Assembly (NCBI GenBank): GCA_949957035.1
Contig: CATLIP010000010.1
Location: 1 to 17,493 of the forward strand
DNA from: an uncultured Lachnospiraceae bacterium
Lineage (GTDB): Bacteria > Bacillota_A > Clostridia > Lachnospirales > Lachnospiraceae
Reading direction: 5' to 3'
DNA: 17,493 nt
Shown piece by piece: positions 6,885 to 14,080 of this stretch. Numbering within the stretch: position 1 is the first letter of the stretch; every line of letters starts with the position of its first letter. The notes beneath the pieces were generated by a model. That model did no database searches and was not told the origin of the DNA. It saw only the letters and a list, made by a program, of their open reading frames with translations. A program made the position numbers and the translations under genes.

Positions 6885-8303
6885 ATGAAGAATTATCATC
6901 GTATGACACTAAGAGAGCGCAGGCGAAGGAGACGCCGCAGGCTTTTGATTCGTCGAGCGGTAGTTCTGGGTGGACTTTTGGCCTCAGTGATTCTCATAGT
7001 CTCTTTGATTGTGGTATCGTGCCGGCATGGTAAGAAGGAGCCTGAAAAGCCGAAGGATGGGAGCGAAAAGCTCTTAGATCAATATTATGCAGAATTTGTG
7101 AAAGACACAGGAGAAAATGTGAAGGAGACCGGCTTTTCATCATGGTTTATCAAAAACTGTGGGGAAGATGCGTGGAAGAAGATTACCGGGAAGCTTAAGA
7201 AGTCAACGTTACAGGAGGAGGATTTTTATAAGGCAACAGGGAAGACCCTTCATGTGCTTTCCGATATGTATAAGGGGTGGCTGAAAGACGAGCAGACATC
7301 CGCAAAACATCACATTTACCAGAGAAAAGGCAAGGATAAGGAAGCGGCAAGCCTTCTTTTTGCCGGCGACGTCTGCTTAGCGGAAGATGATTTTGTGCTT
7401 GACTATTATGATGAGGTCCGGAAGCTGGACGAATGTATTTCACCGGAGATTCTTAAGCGCACCAATGAAGCGGATGTATTCTTGCTGAATCACGAATACT
7501 GTATCAGCGACAGGGGAGAGCCCTTGGAAGGAAAATACTATACTTTCCGTGCAGAGCCAAAGAGGATGAAATTGATTGAAGAGATGGGGACGGATATCGT
7601 CTCACTGGCTAATAATCATGTCTACGACTATGGAGCGGACGCGCTTCTTGATACTGTAAAACTTCTAGATGAGTCAAAGATTCCCTATGTGGGAGGGGGC
7701 CGCAATATAGAAGAGGCGAAACAGCCCGTTTATTTTGTGGTAAATGGAGTGAAGGTTGGTTATGTGGCTGCTTCGCGGGCGGAGAAGACGCGTTATACTC
7801 CGCAGGCCGAGGAGGATGAACCGGGAGTGCTTCTGATGTATGAGTCTGAAGAGTTTGCGGAGGTAATCAAGGAGGCTTCACGCGTATGTGATTATCTGGT
7901 TGCCTATGTGCACTGGGGAACGGAGGACAGTGATCAGTTCGAAGATTACCAGCACGACCAGGCAGAAGAATTGCTAAAAAGCGGAGCGGATATAATTATT
8001 GGCGGTCATCCGCATGTACTGCAAGGTATGGAATATATGGAAGGAAAGCCTGTCGTCTACAGTATGGGGGACTTCTGGTTTAATCATGAAACAAAATATA
8101 ACGGGCTGTTGGAGCTTAAGATTACCGGGGAGGGGCTGTCGGAGATGTCATTTGTTCCCTGTCAGCAGACAGAATATACCACCAGGTATCTGTCGGAGAA
8201 GGAAGAGCAGAGGGAAGTGTATGACTATCTGGAAGAGCTTTCTAATGGTGTGATAATAGGAGACGACGGGGTGATAAAGGAGAAGAAGGAAGAGATTGAA
8301 TGA
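6885..8303 (+). CDS. CapA family (PGA_cap) metallophosphatase-fold membrane protein
   Basis: A 472-residue protein with a CapA/PgsA-type calcineurin-like domain (PF09587). The N-terminus is strikingly basic, with eight consecutive arginines (12-19), then a hydrophobic segment (about 25-45) ending VVSC, which fits a lipobox with Cys46; it is therefore a type II membrane protein or a lipoprotein. A charged, helical region of about 100 residues precedes the catalytic fold. Motifs: FAGDVCL (157-165), LNHEYC at 201-206 (most CapA proteins have N-L-E here), YTFRAEP, SLANNHVYDYG (240-250), AYVHWG (340-345), IIGGHPHVLQG (371-381) and SMGDFWFN (393-400). CapA relatives take part in poly-gamma-glutamate or other surface-polymer export, but no capB/capC-like genes are nearby, so the substrate is unknown. 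GAGGGAAAAAGG precedes the ATG. It is flanked by terminators and so appears monocistronic. Confidence 0.9.
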   Translation: MKNYHRMTLRERRRRRRRRLLIRRAVVLGGLLASVILIVSLIVVSCRHGKKEPEKPKDGSEKLLDQYYAEFVKDTGENVKETGFSSWFIKNCGEDAWKKITGKLKKSTLQEEDFYKATGKTLHVLSDMYKGWLKDEQTSAKHHIYQRKGKDKEAASLLFAGDVCLAEDDFVLDYYDEVRKLDECISPEILKRTNEADVFLLNHEYCISDRGEPLEGKYYTFRAEPKRMKLIEEMGTDIVSLANNHVYDYGADALLDTVKLLDESKIPYVGGGRNIEEAKQPVYFVVNGVKVGYVAASRAEKTRYTPQAEEDEPGVLLMYESEEFAEVIKEASRVCDYLVAYVHWGTEDSDQFEDYQHDQAEELLKSGADIIIGGHPHVLQGMEYMEGKPVVYSMGDFWFNHETKYNGLLELKITGEGLSEMSFVPCQQTEYTTRYLSEKEEQREVYDYLEELSNGVIIGDDGVIKEKKEEIE

Positions 8304-8343
8304 AACGGTATAAAAAGATAATTATGCATCCATAACAAGGATG

Positions 8344-8387
8344 AGGATATTTTCCTGATAATAAGGAAAGTATCCTTATTTTTTTGC
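8344..8387 (+). terminator. Rho-independent terminator after the capA-like gene
   Basis: Arms 8344-8356 and 8364-8376 pair over 13 bp with one G-T wobble; the 7-base loop is GATAATA. A T-rich tail follows (TATTTTTTTTT). It lies 40 bp past the stop of the CapA-like gene. Confidence 0.9.
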
Positions 8388-8430
8388 GCTTCCATAGAAA
8401 CCCTCCGGGAGAATATTCGTGAAAAAAGTC

Positions 8431-8460
8431 TGGGTGTGGAGATTTTTGGACACCCATTTT
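8431..8460 (+). other. Second hairpin with short T tail upstream of the small genes
   Basis: TGGGTGT (8431-8437) pairs with ACACCCA (8450-8456), 7 bp with a 12-base loop, followed by TTTTGG. It lies between the capA-like terminator and the 34-codon gene. It might be a weak backup terminator, or part of the leader of the small genes if their promoter lies further upstream. I see no convincing promoter in 8388-8510. Confidence 0.35.
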
Positions 8461-8510
8461 GGTAGACTAATAGAGAACAAAGGAAAACACGAAAACAGGA
8501 GGTGCTAAGT

Positions 8511-8615
8511 ATGAAGGGATATTTTGTGGCAGATGGTTATATGGGATATGTGAATGGAAGCTATCTTCTGTTTGCAGATGAGAGTGATTACCGCGAATTT
8601 TTGGAGGAAGAATAA
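8511..8615 (+). CDS. Very small protein, 34 residues, unknown function
   Basis: A 34-codon gene. A strong AGGAGG lies 8 bases before ATG 8511. The product begins MKGYFVADGYMGYVNGSY and ends EFLEEE: a tyrosine/glycine-rich first half with two 'GY' repeats, then an acidic tail. It has no membrane segment or signal peptide. The stop TAA (8613-8615) shares one base with the ATG of the next small gene, so the two are translationally coupled; that coupling and both ribosome sites are the main evidence that it is real. Function cannot be inferred. Confidence 0.7.
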   Translation: MKGYFVADGYMGYVNGSYLLFADESDYREFLEEE

Positions 8616-8839
8616 TGAGAGAGGTTATCGGTTCTGTATATGATTATAGATGTGAGAAGGATTTGAATATGTTTGGACAGGTGGTGGGCTTCTTGTTTCG
8701 GCAAGAGCCCGACAAGGAGGAAAAGACGGAGTTCGAATTGTCCGGGCTGATTGCAGAAGAACTGGAAGTGATGGGGAGAAAAGAGCGGCGGGCAGTTTTG
8801 AGAAGAGCGGGATTGAATCCAGACCAGTATGATTTTTAA
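8615..8839 (+). CDS. Small acidic/basic hypothetical protein, 74 residues
   Basis: A 74-residue soluble protein of unknown family. It begins MREVIGSVYDYRCEKDLNMF, has a central segment rich in Lys and Glu (QEPDKEEKTEFE) and ends with a helical 'MGRKERRAVLRRAGLNPDQYDF'-type region (about 52-74) that could bind a nucleic acid or a partner protein. TTGGAGGAAG supplies a ribosome site inside the 3' end of the preceding 34-codon gene, and the start overlaps that gene's stop by one base. There is no obvious terminator before the WYL gene, whose own promoter begins some 33 bp downstream. Confidence 0.7.
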   Translation: MREVIGSVYDYRCEKDLNMFGQVVGFLFRQEPDKEEKTEFELSGLIAEELEVMGRKERRAVLRRAGLNPDQYDF

Positions 8840-8871
8840 GTGAATGACTAATTCTCCATGCATAGAATCTG

Positions 8872-8880
8872 TGTTATAAT
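8872..8880 (+). promoter_or_regulatory. Extended -10 promoter for the WYL regulator gene
   Basis: TGTTATAAT gives a perfect TATAAT at 8875-8880 with the extended-10 TGn. The -35 region, TTCTCC at 8852-8857, is poor. Transcription would start near 8887, which rules out the upstream in-frame ATG at 8858 and supports ATG 8918 as the gene start. Confidence 0.65.
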
Positions 8881-8917
8881 ATTTACGAAAGTAAGATTGC
8901 GTGGAGGAAATTGGAGC

Positions 8918-9913
8918 ATGGCAGTTTCGCAGGTAAAGCTGAGAATGTTGTATATTATGAAGATGCTTTTAGAGAAGACGGATGAGAGGTATACGATGTC
9001 GGCGGCGGATATAGACAGAGTCCTGCATGACTACGGGATGTCAGCGGACCGGAAGACGGTGTATAATGATATTGAGACTTTGAAGGAATTTGGACTGGAG
9101 GTTCTGCAGTCAAAGGGAACCAACGGCGGTTATTATATAGGCAGCCGGAAGTTTGAATTGCCGGAGCTTAAGCTTCTGGTGGATTCGGTGCAGGCTTCGA
9201 AGTTTATCAGTCGGAGAAAATCCGAAGAATTGATTCGAAAGCTTGAGAGTTTGGCCAGTGAGCATGACGCCAGACAGCTTCAGAGGAATGTTTTTATCTA
9301 TAACCGCCCCAAAACCGGCAATGAGACTATCTATTATAATGTGGATCAGATTCATACTGCCATTTTAGAGAACAGGCAGATTCAGTACCAGTATGCGGAA
9401 TGGACTGTGAAGAAGGAGTTAAAGCCGAAGAAAATGGGGGCTATATACAGGGTCAGTCCTTGGTCGCTGACGTGGGACGACGCCAACTATTATCTGATTG
9501 CCTATGATGAAGAAGCTGACTGTATGAAGCATTATCGGGTGGATAAGATGCAGCGGGCCTGCGTGACGGAGTTGGAACGTAAAGGAAAAGAGAAGTTTCA
9601 GGATTTTGACCTTGTGGAATTTTCCAAGAAGACGTTTTCCATGTACGGGGGACATGATGAAGAGGTTACGCTGCAGTGTGGCAATGAGCTGATTGGGGTA
9701 ATCCTGGATAGATTCGGGACAGAGGTGATGATTGTACCGGCAGAGGATGGCTATTTTCGGGTGCGTGTTTTGGCGGCGGTGAGCCCGCAGTTTTTTGGGT
9801 GGGTGACGGGAATTGGCAGCAGGCTCAGGATAGCGGGACCAAGGCAGGTGCAGGAGGAGTATAAGGAGTATCTGAGGGAGATATTGCAGGGGTACGGTAC
9901 AAGCCTTATTTGA
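8918..9913 (+). CDS. WYL-domain transcriptional regulator (HTH + WYL)
   Basis: A 331-residue, YafY-like regulator. The N-terminal winged helix-turn-helix covers about residues 1-75 (MLYIMKMLLEKTDE, then SADRKTVYNDIETLKEFGL as recognition helix, then GTNGGYYIG as wing). The WYL domain follows at about 125-215, with YRVSPWSLTWDDANYYLIAY and KHYRVDKM; the canonical W-Y-L triad falls in the segment VSPWSLTWDDANYYLIAYD. A C-terminal WCX-like extension of about 100 residues ends the protein. WYL domains sense nucleic acids or other ligands and often control defence, repair or metabolic genes. The start is ATG 8918, with GGAGG at 8903-8907; an upstream ATG (8858) precedes the promoter. Targets are unknown; its neighbours are two small genes and a VanZ-like gene, and it may be autoregulatory. 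Confidence 0.9.
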   Translation: MAVSQVKLRMLYIMKMLLEKTDERYTMSAADIDRVLHDYGMSADRKTVYNDIETLKEFGLEVLQSKGTNGGYYIGSRKFELPELKLLVDSVQASKFISRRKSEELIRKLESLASEHDARQLQRNVFIYNRPKTGNETIYYNVDQIHTAILENRQIQYQYAEWTVKKELKPKKMGAIYRVSPWSLTWDDANYYLIAYDEEADCMKHYRVDKMQRACVTELERKGKEKFQDFDLVEFSKKTFSMYGGHDEEVTLQCGNELIGVILDRFGTEVMIVPAEDGYFRVRVLAAVSPQFFGWVTGIGSRLRIAGPRQVQEEYKEYLREILQGYGTSLI

Positions 9914-10066
9914 AATAACAGTCTCTTATTTTAAAACACTTTCTTTTTTCTTAATCTGTTCAATACCTCCCAATTAATTCTACAAATATTATAGCAAATG
10001 AATATATCAGCGTAAAGCCGTCAGACTAAATTCTTGTATATTGCGAACCATAAAACTTTGTGGTAG

Positions 10067-10072
10067 TATAAT
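10067..10072 (+). promoter_or_regulatory. Possible -10 box of the VanZ-like gene
   Basis: A perfect TATAAT stands 37 bp before the TTG start. The best -35 candidate, TTGCGA at 10041-10046, is 20 bp away, which is too long; the call rests on the -10 box alone. The rest of 9914-10066 is AT-rich with pyrimidine-rich runs. I see no coding frame or GC-rich hairpin there. Confidence 0.4.
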
Positions 10073-10109
10073 CAGAATAAAGAGTGATTCAGCCGGAGGT
10101 ACTTAAGAA

Positions 10110-10637
10110 TTGGATTTATACCAGATTTTCATCACACACAACCGGGCATGGACAATCCGGGAAATTATCTGCTTTTCTATACTTTTCTTCGTTGTAGCGG
10201 TCATACTGTTTAGACTGGTGGGGCGCGGTAAGATTGCGCTGTCTCAGGCTGTTGCAGGATTGCTTCTGCTGCTTTTCCTTGGTATTGTATTTGCTTCCAC
10301 CGTATTTACCAGGAATCCTACAGGAGTCCATCAATATGAACTAGAACTGTTCTGGTCATGGAAAGCCGTCTACCATGGCAGCCGCGAGATGTTGAAGGAA
10401 AGCTTGCTGAATATGATATTATTATTTCCCGCCGGGCTGCTTCTTCCCTTTGTGGTTCACAAAAAGATGGCATGGTGGAAGGGGCTTTTAATCGGACTGA
10501 CGATTTCGGGAATAATTGAGACATGCCAGCTTGTGTTTTGCCGGGGGCTGTTTGAGTGGGATGATATAATACACAATGGATTCGGCTGTATGGTGGGATG
10601 TATCTTAAGCAGTTCCTTACAATCCGAAAGATTGTGA
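10110..10637 (+). CDS. VanZ family membrane protein
   Basis: A 175-residue integral membrane protein of the VanZ family (PF04892). Predicted membrane segments lie at about 18-35, 44-64, 98-116, 122-142 and 153-170. The family signatures are visible: 'SLLNMILLFPAGLLLP' (98-113), and the E-x-x-Q box with following acidic pair, IIETCQLVFCRGLFEWDDIIHN (135-156), then GFGCMVG. The gene begins with TTG at 10110, supported by CCGGAGGT at 10093-10100 and the absence of a better start. VanZ of Tn1546 gives low-level teicoplanin resistance, but most chromosomal VanZ-like proteins have no proven role and are not resistance markers. It stands alone upstream of asnS, which has its own promoter. Confidence 0.88.
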   Translation: MDLYQIFITHNRAWTIREIICFSILFFVVAVILFRLVGRGKIALSQAVAGLLLLLFLGIVFASTVFTRNPTGVHQYELELFWSWKAVYHGSREMLKESLLNMILLFPAGLLLPFVVHKKMAWWKGLLIGLTISGIIETCQLVFCRGLFEWDDIIHNGFGCMVGCILSSSLQSERL

Positions 10638-10674
10638 AAATCAATACCACTGCCTTTTAAAACTCTTCCTGGTA

Positions 10675-10683
10675 TGCTATAAT
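10675..10683 (+). promoter_or_regulatory. Extended -10 promoter for asnS and downstream genes
   Basis: TGCTATAAT provides a perfect TATAAT at 10678-10683 with an extended TGn. The -35 region TTTTAA at 10655-10660 is weak, 17 bp upstream. It lies 37 bp before the asnS ATG. The leader is too short for a T-box riboswitch. Since gaps downstream are small, this promoter may drive the whole asnS-to-ATPase run. Confidence 0.65.
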
Positions 10684-10719
10684 GAGAAACTAAAGCAGTA
10701 ATAAAGGAGTAGAAAAGAT

Positions 10720-12111
10720 ATGGATTTGATTACAATCAGAGAGTTATACAAGAATAAGGAGAACTATCTGGATAAGAAGATTACGGTTGGCGGATGGGTG
10801 CGCAGTATTCGAGATTCCAAGACATTTGGCTTTATTGTACTGAATGACGGGACGTTTTTTGAGCCTCTGCAGATTGTCTACCATGATAAGATGGACAACT
10901 TTGGGGAGATTTCCAAACTGAATGTGGGGGCGGCAGTGATTGTGACGGGTACGTTAGTAGCGACGCCTCAGGCTAAGCAGCCCTTTGAGATACAGGCCGA
11001 TACCGTAGAGATTGAAGGTGCGTCGGCGCCGGATTATCCGCTGCAAAAGAAGCGGCACAGTTTTGAATATCTCAGGACCATTTCACATCTGAGACCGAGG
11101 ACGAATACGTTTCAGGCTGTATTTAGAGTACGCTCTCTGACAGCATATGCTCTTCACAGGTTTTTCCAGGAGAGAGGATTTGTCTATGTTCACACACCGC
11201 TGATTACAGGCAGCGATTGTGAGGGCGCAGGGGAGATGTTCCGGGTAACCACATTGGATATGGAGAATGTGCCGAAGAACGAGGAAGGACAGGCAGACTA
11301 TACTCAGGATTTTTTTGGTAAGGAGACGAGTCTTACGGTCAGCGGCCAGTTGAATGCGGAAACCTATGCCCAGGCATTCCGTAACGTCTACACCTTTGGT
11401 CCTACATTCCGCGCCGAGAACTCTAACACAACCAGACATGCGGCGGAATTCTGGATGATAGAACCGGAGATTGCATTTGCAGACTTAGACGACGATATGA
11501 TGCTTGCAGAGGCAATGCTGAAATACGTAATCAATTATGTGTTAGAAGAGGCGCCCCAGGAGATGAATTTCTTCAACTCATTTGTGGATAAGGGATTGCT
11601 TGAAAGGCTTCACAACGTGGTATCTTCCGATTTTGCCAGAGTGACCTATACGGAGGCTATTGAGATTCTTGAGAAGAATAATGATAAATTTGAATATAAA
11701 GTATCCTGGGGCGCGGACCTTCAGACGGAACATGAGCGCTACCTGACAGAAGTTATATTCAAACGTCCCGTCTTTGTGACAGATTATCCGAAGGAAATCA
11801 AAGCCTTCTACATGAAACAGAATGAAGACGGCAGGACAGTTGCGGCGGTAGACTGCCTCGTTCCCGGAATCGGTGAGATTATCGGGGGGAGTCAGAGGGA
11901 GGATGACTACGATAAGCTGCTGGCCAGAATCAAAGAAACCGGAATGAAGGAGGAAGACTACAAATTCTATCTGGACCTGCGCAGATATGGTTCTACCCGC
12001 CACGCAGGATTTGGATTAGGTTTCGAGAGATGCGTGATGTACCTGACCGGAATGAGCAATATTCGAGACGTTATCCCATTCCCAAGGACTGTAAATAACT
12101 GTGAACTATAG
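10720..12111 (+). CDS. asnS: Asparagine--tRNA ligase
   Basis: A class IIb aminoacyl-tRNA synthetase that charges tRNA-Asn with asparagine in the cytoplasm. The length of 463 residues is usual. An N-terminal OB-fold anticodon-binding domain covers about 15-105 ([22 protein letters not shown]). The catalytic domain shows motif 1 around 145-160 ([15 protein letters not shown]), motif 2 around 226-250 ([20 protein letters not shown], then MIEPE) and motif 3 near the end ([15 protein letters not shown], then DVIPFPR). [18 protein letters not shown] and the 'NTTRHAAEF' segment favour AsnRS over AspRS. AAAGGAG lies upstream of ATG 10720. The response regulator gene follows after 24 bp, an unusual partner that suggests a shared transcript rather than shared function. 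Confidence 0.97.
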   Translation: MDLITIRELYKNKENYLDKKITVGGWVRSIRDSKTFGFIVLNDGTFFEPLQIVYHDKMDNFGEISKLNVGAAVIVTGTLVATPQAKQPFEIQADTVEIEGASAPDYPLQKKRHSFEYLRTISHLRPRTNTFQAVFRVRSLTAYALHRFFQERGFVYVHTPLITGSDCEGAGEMFRVTTLDMENVPKNEEGQADYTQDFFGKETSLTVSGQLNAETYAQAFRNVYTFGPTFRAENSNTTRHAAEFWMIEPEIAFADLDDDMMLAEAMLKYVINYVLEEAPQEMNFFNSFVDKGLLERLHNVVSSDFARVTYTEAIEILEKNNDKFEYKVSWGADLQTEHERYLTEVIFKRPVFVTDYPKEIKAFYMKQNEDGRTVAAVDCLVPGIGEIIGGSQREDDYDKLLARIKETGMKEEDYKFYLDLRRYGSTRHAGFGLGFERCVMYLTGMSNIRDVIPFPRTVNNCEL

Positions 12112-12135
12112 AAGCACAATAAGGATGAGGTTATC

Positions 12136-12825
12136 ATGAACATTTTAGTTGTGGATGATGAAAGAGAGATTGCGGATGTAATTGAGTTATATCTTCAGAA
12201 TGACCAGTACAGCGTGTTCAAGTTCTATACAGGCAAGGATGCGCTTGACTGTATCAACAGTAAGAAGATTGACCTTGCGATTCTGGATATTATGCTTCCT
12301 GATATTGACGGGTTTCAGCTTCTTAAGATGATTCGTGAGAAATATACATTTCCGGTCATTATGCTGACGGCTAAGACGGAATACATGGATAAAATTACCG
12401 GCCTTACATTGGGCGCCGACGACTATATCCCGAAGCCCTTCAACCCGCTTGAGCTGGTTGCAAGGGTTAAGGCGCAGATTCGCCGGTATACCCAATATAA
12501 CGACGGAGGAAAGGAAGAGGGGGATGTGATTGACTTTGGCGGTCTGCTTTTGAACCGCACGTCCCATGAGTGTGTCTATAATGAAGTGCCGCTTACGCTT
12601 ACTCCCATTGAATTTGACATCCTCTGGCTTCTATGTGAGAACCGCGGTAAGGTTATCAGTTCAGAAGAGTTATTTGAGAAGGTATGGAATGAGAAATACT
12701 ACAAGAACAGCAACAATACGGTGATGGTTCACATCCGGCATCTGAGGGAGAAGATGAGCGGCCCCACAGGAAAGTCGGACTTTATTAAGACGGTTTGGGG
12801 AGTAGGGTATAAGATTGAAGAATAA
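12136..12825 (+). CDS. VanR-like OmpR-family response regulator
   Basis: A 229-residue DNA-binding response regulator. The receiver domain (1-115) has the acidic pocket D7/D8, phosphoacceptor Asp51 in LAILDIMLPD, T78 and K100 in YIPKPF. The C-terminal OmpR/PhoB winged helix (about 128-227) shows LTPIEFDILWLLCENRGKV and VMVHIRHLREKM, ending VWGVGYKIEE. Phosphorylated by the adjacent kinase, it should control genes at nearby or distant promoters; the regulon is unknown. A GGATGAGG site precedes the ATG. Its last 11 bases overlap the start of the kinase gene, so the pair is made together. It resembles the VanR/RegX subgroup; no vanHAX genes accompany it here. Confidence 0.95.
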   Translation: MNILVVDDEREIADVIELYLQNDQYSVFKFYTGKDALDCINSKKIDLAILDIMLPDIDGFQLLKMIREKYTFPVIMLTAKTEYMDKITGLTLGADDYIPKPFNPLELVARVKAQIRRYTQYNDGGKEEGDVIDFGGLLLNRTSHECVYNEVPLTLTPIEFDILWLLCENRGKVISSEELFEKVWNEKYYKNSNNTVMVHIRHLREKMSGPTGKSDFIKTVWGVGYKIEE

Positions 12826-14080
12826 TTATCGTAAGCTGAAATTCACCATTTTACTGCAGACAGTTCTGGTCACGGCATTGACGGTTCTGGTAGGCGGTTT
12901 CCTGTTGAATTACGTAATCGACGGCATTTACAATGACAGTTTTGCGGAGAATTTCGTCAAGTTCCTGATGTCTATGGACATAGAAGAGGGCCGGGCGATT
13001 AAGCTATACTGGAAACTGATTGGAAATAATAAGATGTTTTTCATTATTGTCGGTTTCCTGCTTCTTTTTGCGCTATTTTACTACGCGGCGCTGTCTAAAA
13101 TGATGAAATATGTAGATCAGATTGGGGACGGAATCGAGAACATTTTGTCAGAGTCCACGGATCCAATCCACCTGATTACAGAGTTAAAGCCGATTGAAAT
13201 CCGTTTAAACGAGATTAAGGCGACCTTGAAGCGGCAGGAGTTGGAGGCCGTTGAGGGAGAGAAGAAGAAGAATGACTTGGTGCTCTTTCTTGCACATGAC
13301 CTGAAGACGCCTCTGACTTCTATTGTCGCCTATCTGACTATGCTGGATGGCCGCTCAGAAATGCCCGAGGAGGACAGGGTGAAGTATACCCAAATCGCTT
13401 TGGAGAAATCTATCCGTCTCGGAGAGTTGATTCAGGAATTTTTTGATATCACGCGCTATAACCTGCAGGATATCGAATTGGAGGCTATTGAGATTAATCT
13501 CACATTGATGCTGGAGCAGCTGGCGGACGAGCTTTACGGGGTGCTTCAGGAGAAGCGTCTGTCCTGTGAGGTACATGTGGAGGAGAATCTGGTAGTATAT
13601 GGGGACCCGGACAAGCTGGCGCGAGTATTTGATAATATTTTGAGAAATGCAATCGCTTACTGTTATGAGGACACGAAGATTGAGATTGACGCCCGGATGA
13701 AGAAGAAGGACGTTGAGATTGTATTTACAAACCAAGGGGAAAAGATACCCGGAGTCATGCTTCAGACTATTTTCGAGAAGTTTTATCGTGTTGACGGCTC
13801 CCGTTCTTCCGGGACCGGCGGCGCAGGTCTGGGGCTTGCCATCGCGAAGGAGATTGTAGAGCTGCATGGCGGCAGAATCCGGGCCAAGAGTGATGACCTC
13901 CGGACACAGTTTATTGTGGAGATCCCCTCAAAGGCAGAGGAGGAAGAAGGAACAGCAGATGAAGTTCATACATATCGCAGACGTGCATTTGGGAGCAAAT
14001 CCGGATTCCGGAAGCGCATACAGCGCAAACCGGGGAAGGGAGATTTGGGACAGCCTGACAAGGGTAGTGAGAGCCTGTAA
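12815..14080 (+). CDS. VanS-like sensor histidine kinase with out-of-frame C-terminal tail
   Basis: A membrane histidine kinase, partner of the preceding response regulator. TM1 lies at about 11-36 and TM2 at 74-96, with a short outside loop of under 40 residues, so sensing is likely within the membrane or by a small loop. The HisKA domain has His161 in FLAHDLKTPLTS. The ATPase domain shows the N-box VFDNILRNA (271-279), a VanS-type G1 box FTNQGEKIPG and FEKFYRVDGSRSS followed by GTGGAGLGLAIAKEIVELHGG in two parts. The kinase fold ends near residue 371 (FIVEIP). About 50 residues follow, acidic and then strongly basic, because the frame continues 122 bp into the nuclease gene. The start is TTG 12815, within the end of the response regulator gene; no ATG occurs before residue 53. 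Confidence 0.93.
   Translation: MKNNYRKLKFTILLQTVLVTALTVLVGGFLLNYVIDGIYNDSFAENFVKFLMSMDIEEGRAIKLYWKLIGNNKMFFIIVGFLLLFALFYYAALSKMMKYVDQIGDGIENILSESTDPIHLITELKPIEIRLNEIKATLKRQELEAVEGEKKKNDLVLFLAHDLKTPLTSIVAYLTMLDGRSEMPEEDRVKYTQIALEKSIRLGELIQEFFDITRYNLQDIELEAIEINLTLMLEQLADELYGVLQEKRLSCEVHVEENLVVYGDPDKLARVFDNILRNAIAYCYEDTKIEIDARMKKKDVEIVFTNQGEKIPGVMLQTIFEKFYRVDGSRSSGTGGAGLGLAIAKEIVELHGGRIRAKSDDLRTQFIVEIPSKAEEEEGTADEVHTYRRRAFGSKSGFRKRIQRKPGKGDLGQPDKGSESL

Noticed and set aside
9914..10109. Hidden small gene or terminator between the WYL and VanZ-like genes
   Set aside because: No ribosome site with a sensible frame and no GC-rich hairpin before a T tract; the pyrimidine runs alone are not enough.
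10638..10719. T-box riboswitch upstream of asnS
   Set aside because: Only 82 bp separate the genes and the promoter lies within; no T-box consensus or specifier hairpin could fit.
13866..13958. Longer nuclease start at ATG 13866
   Set aside because: The added residues have no likeness to the family, lie in the kinase coding region and lack a ribosome site; ATG 13959 gives the canonical IADVHLG start.
10110..14080. Glycopeptide resistance cluster
   Set aside because: VanZ, VanR and VanS likenesses are at family level only; vanH, vanA-type ligase and vanX are absent.
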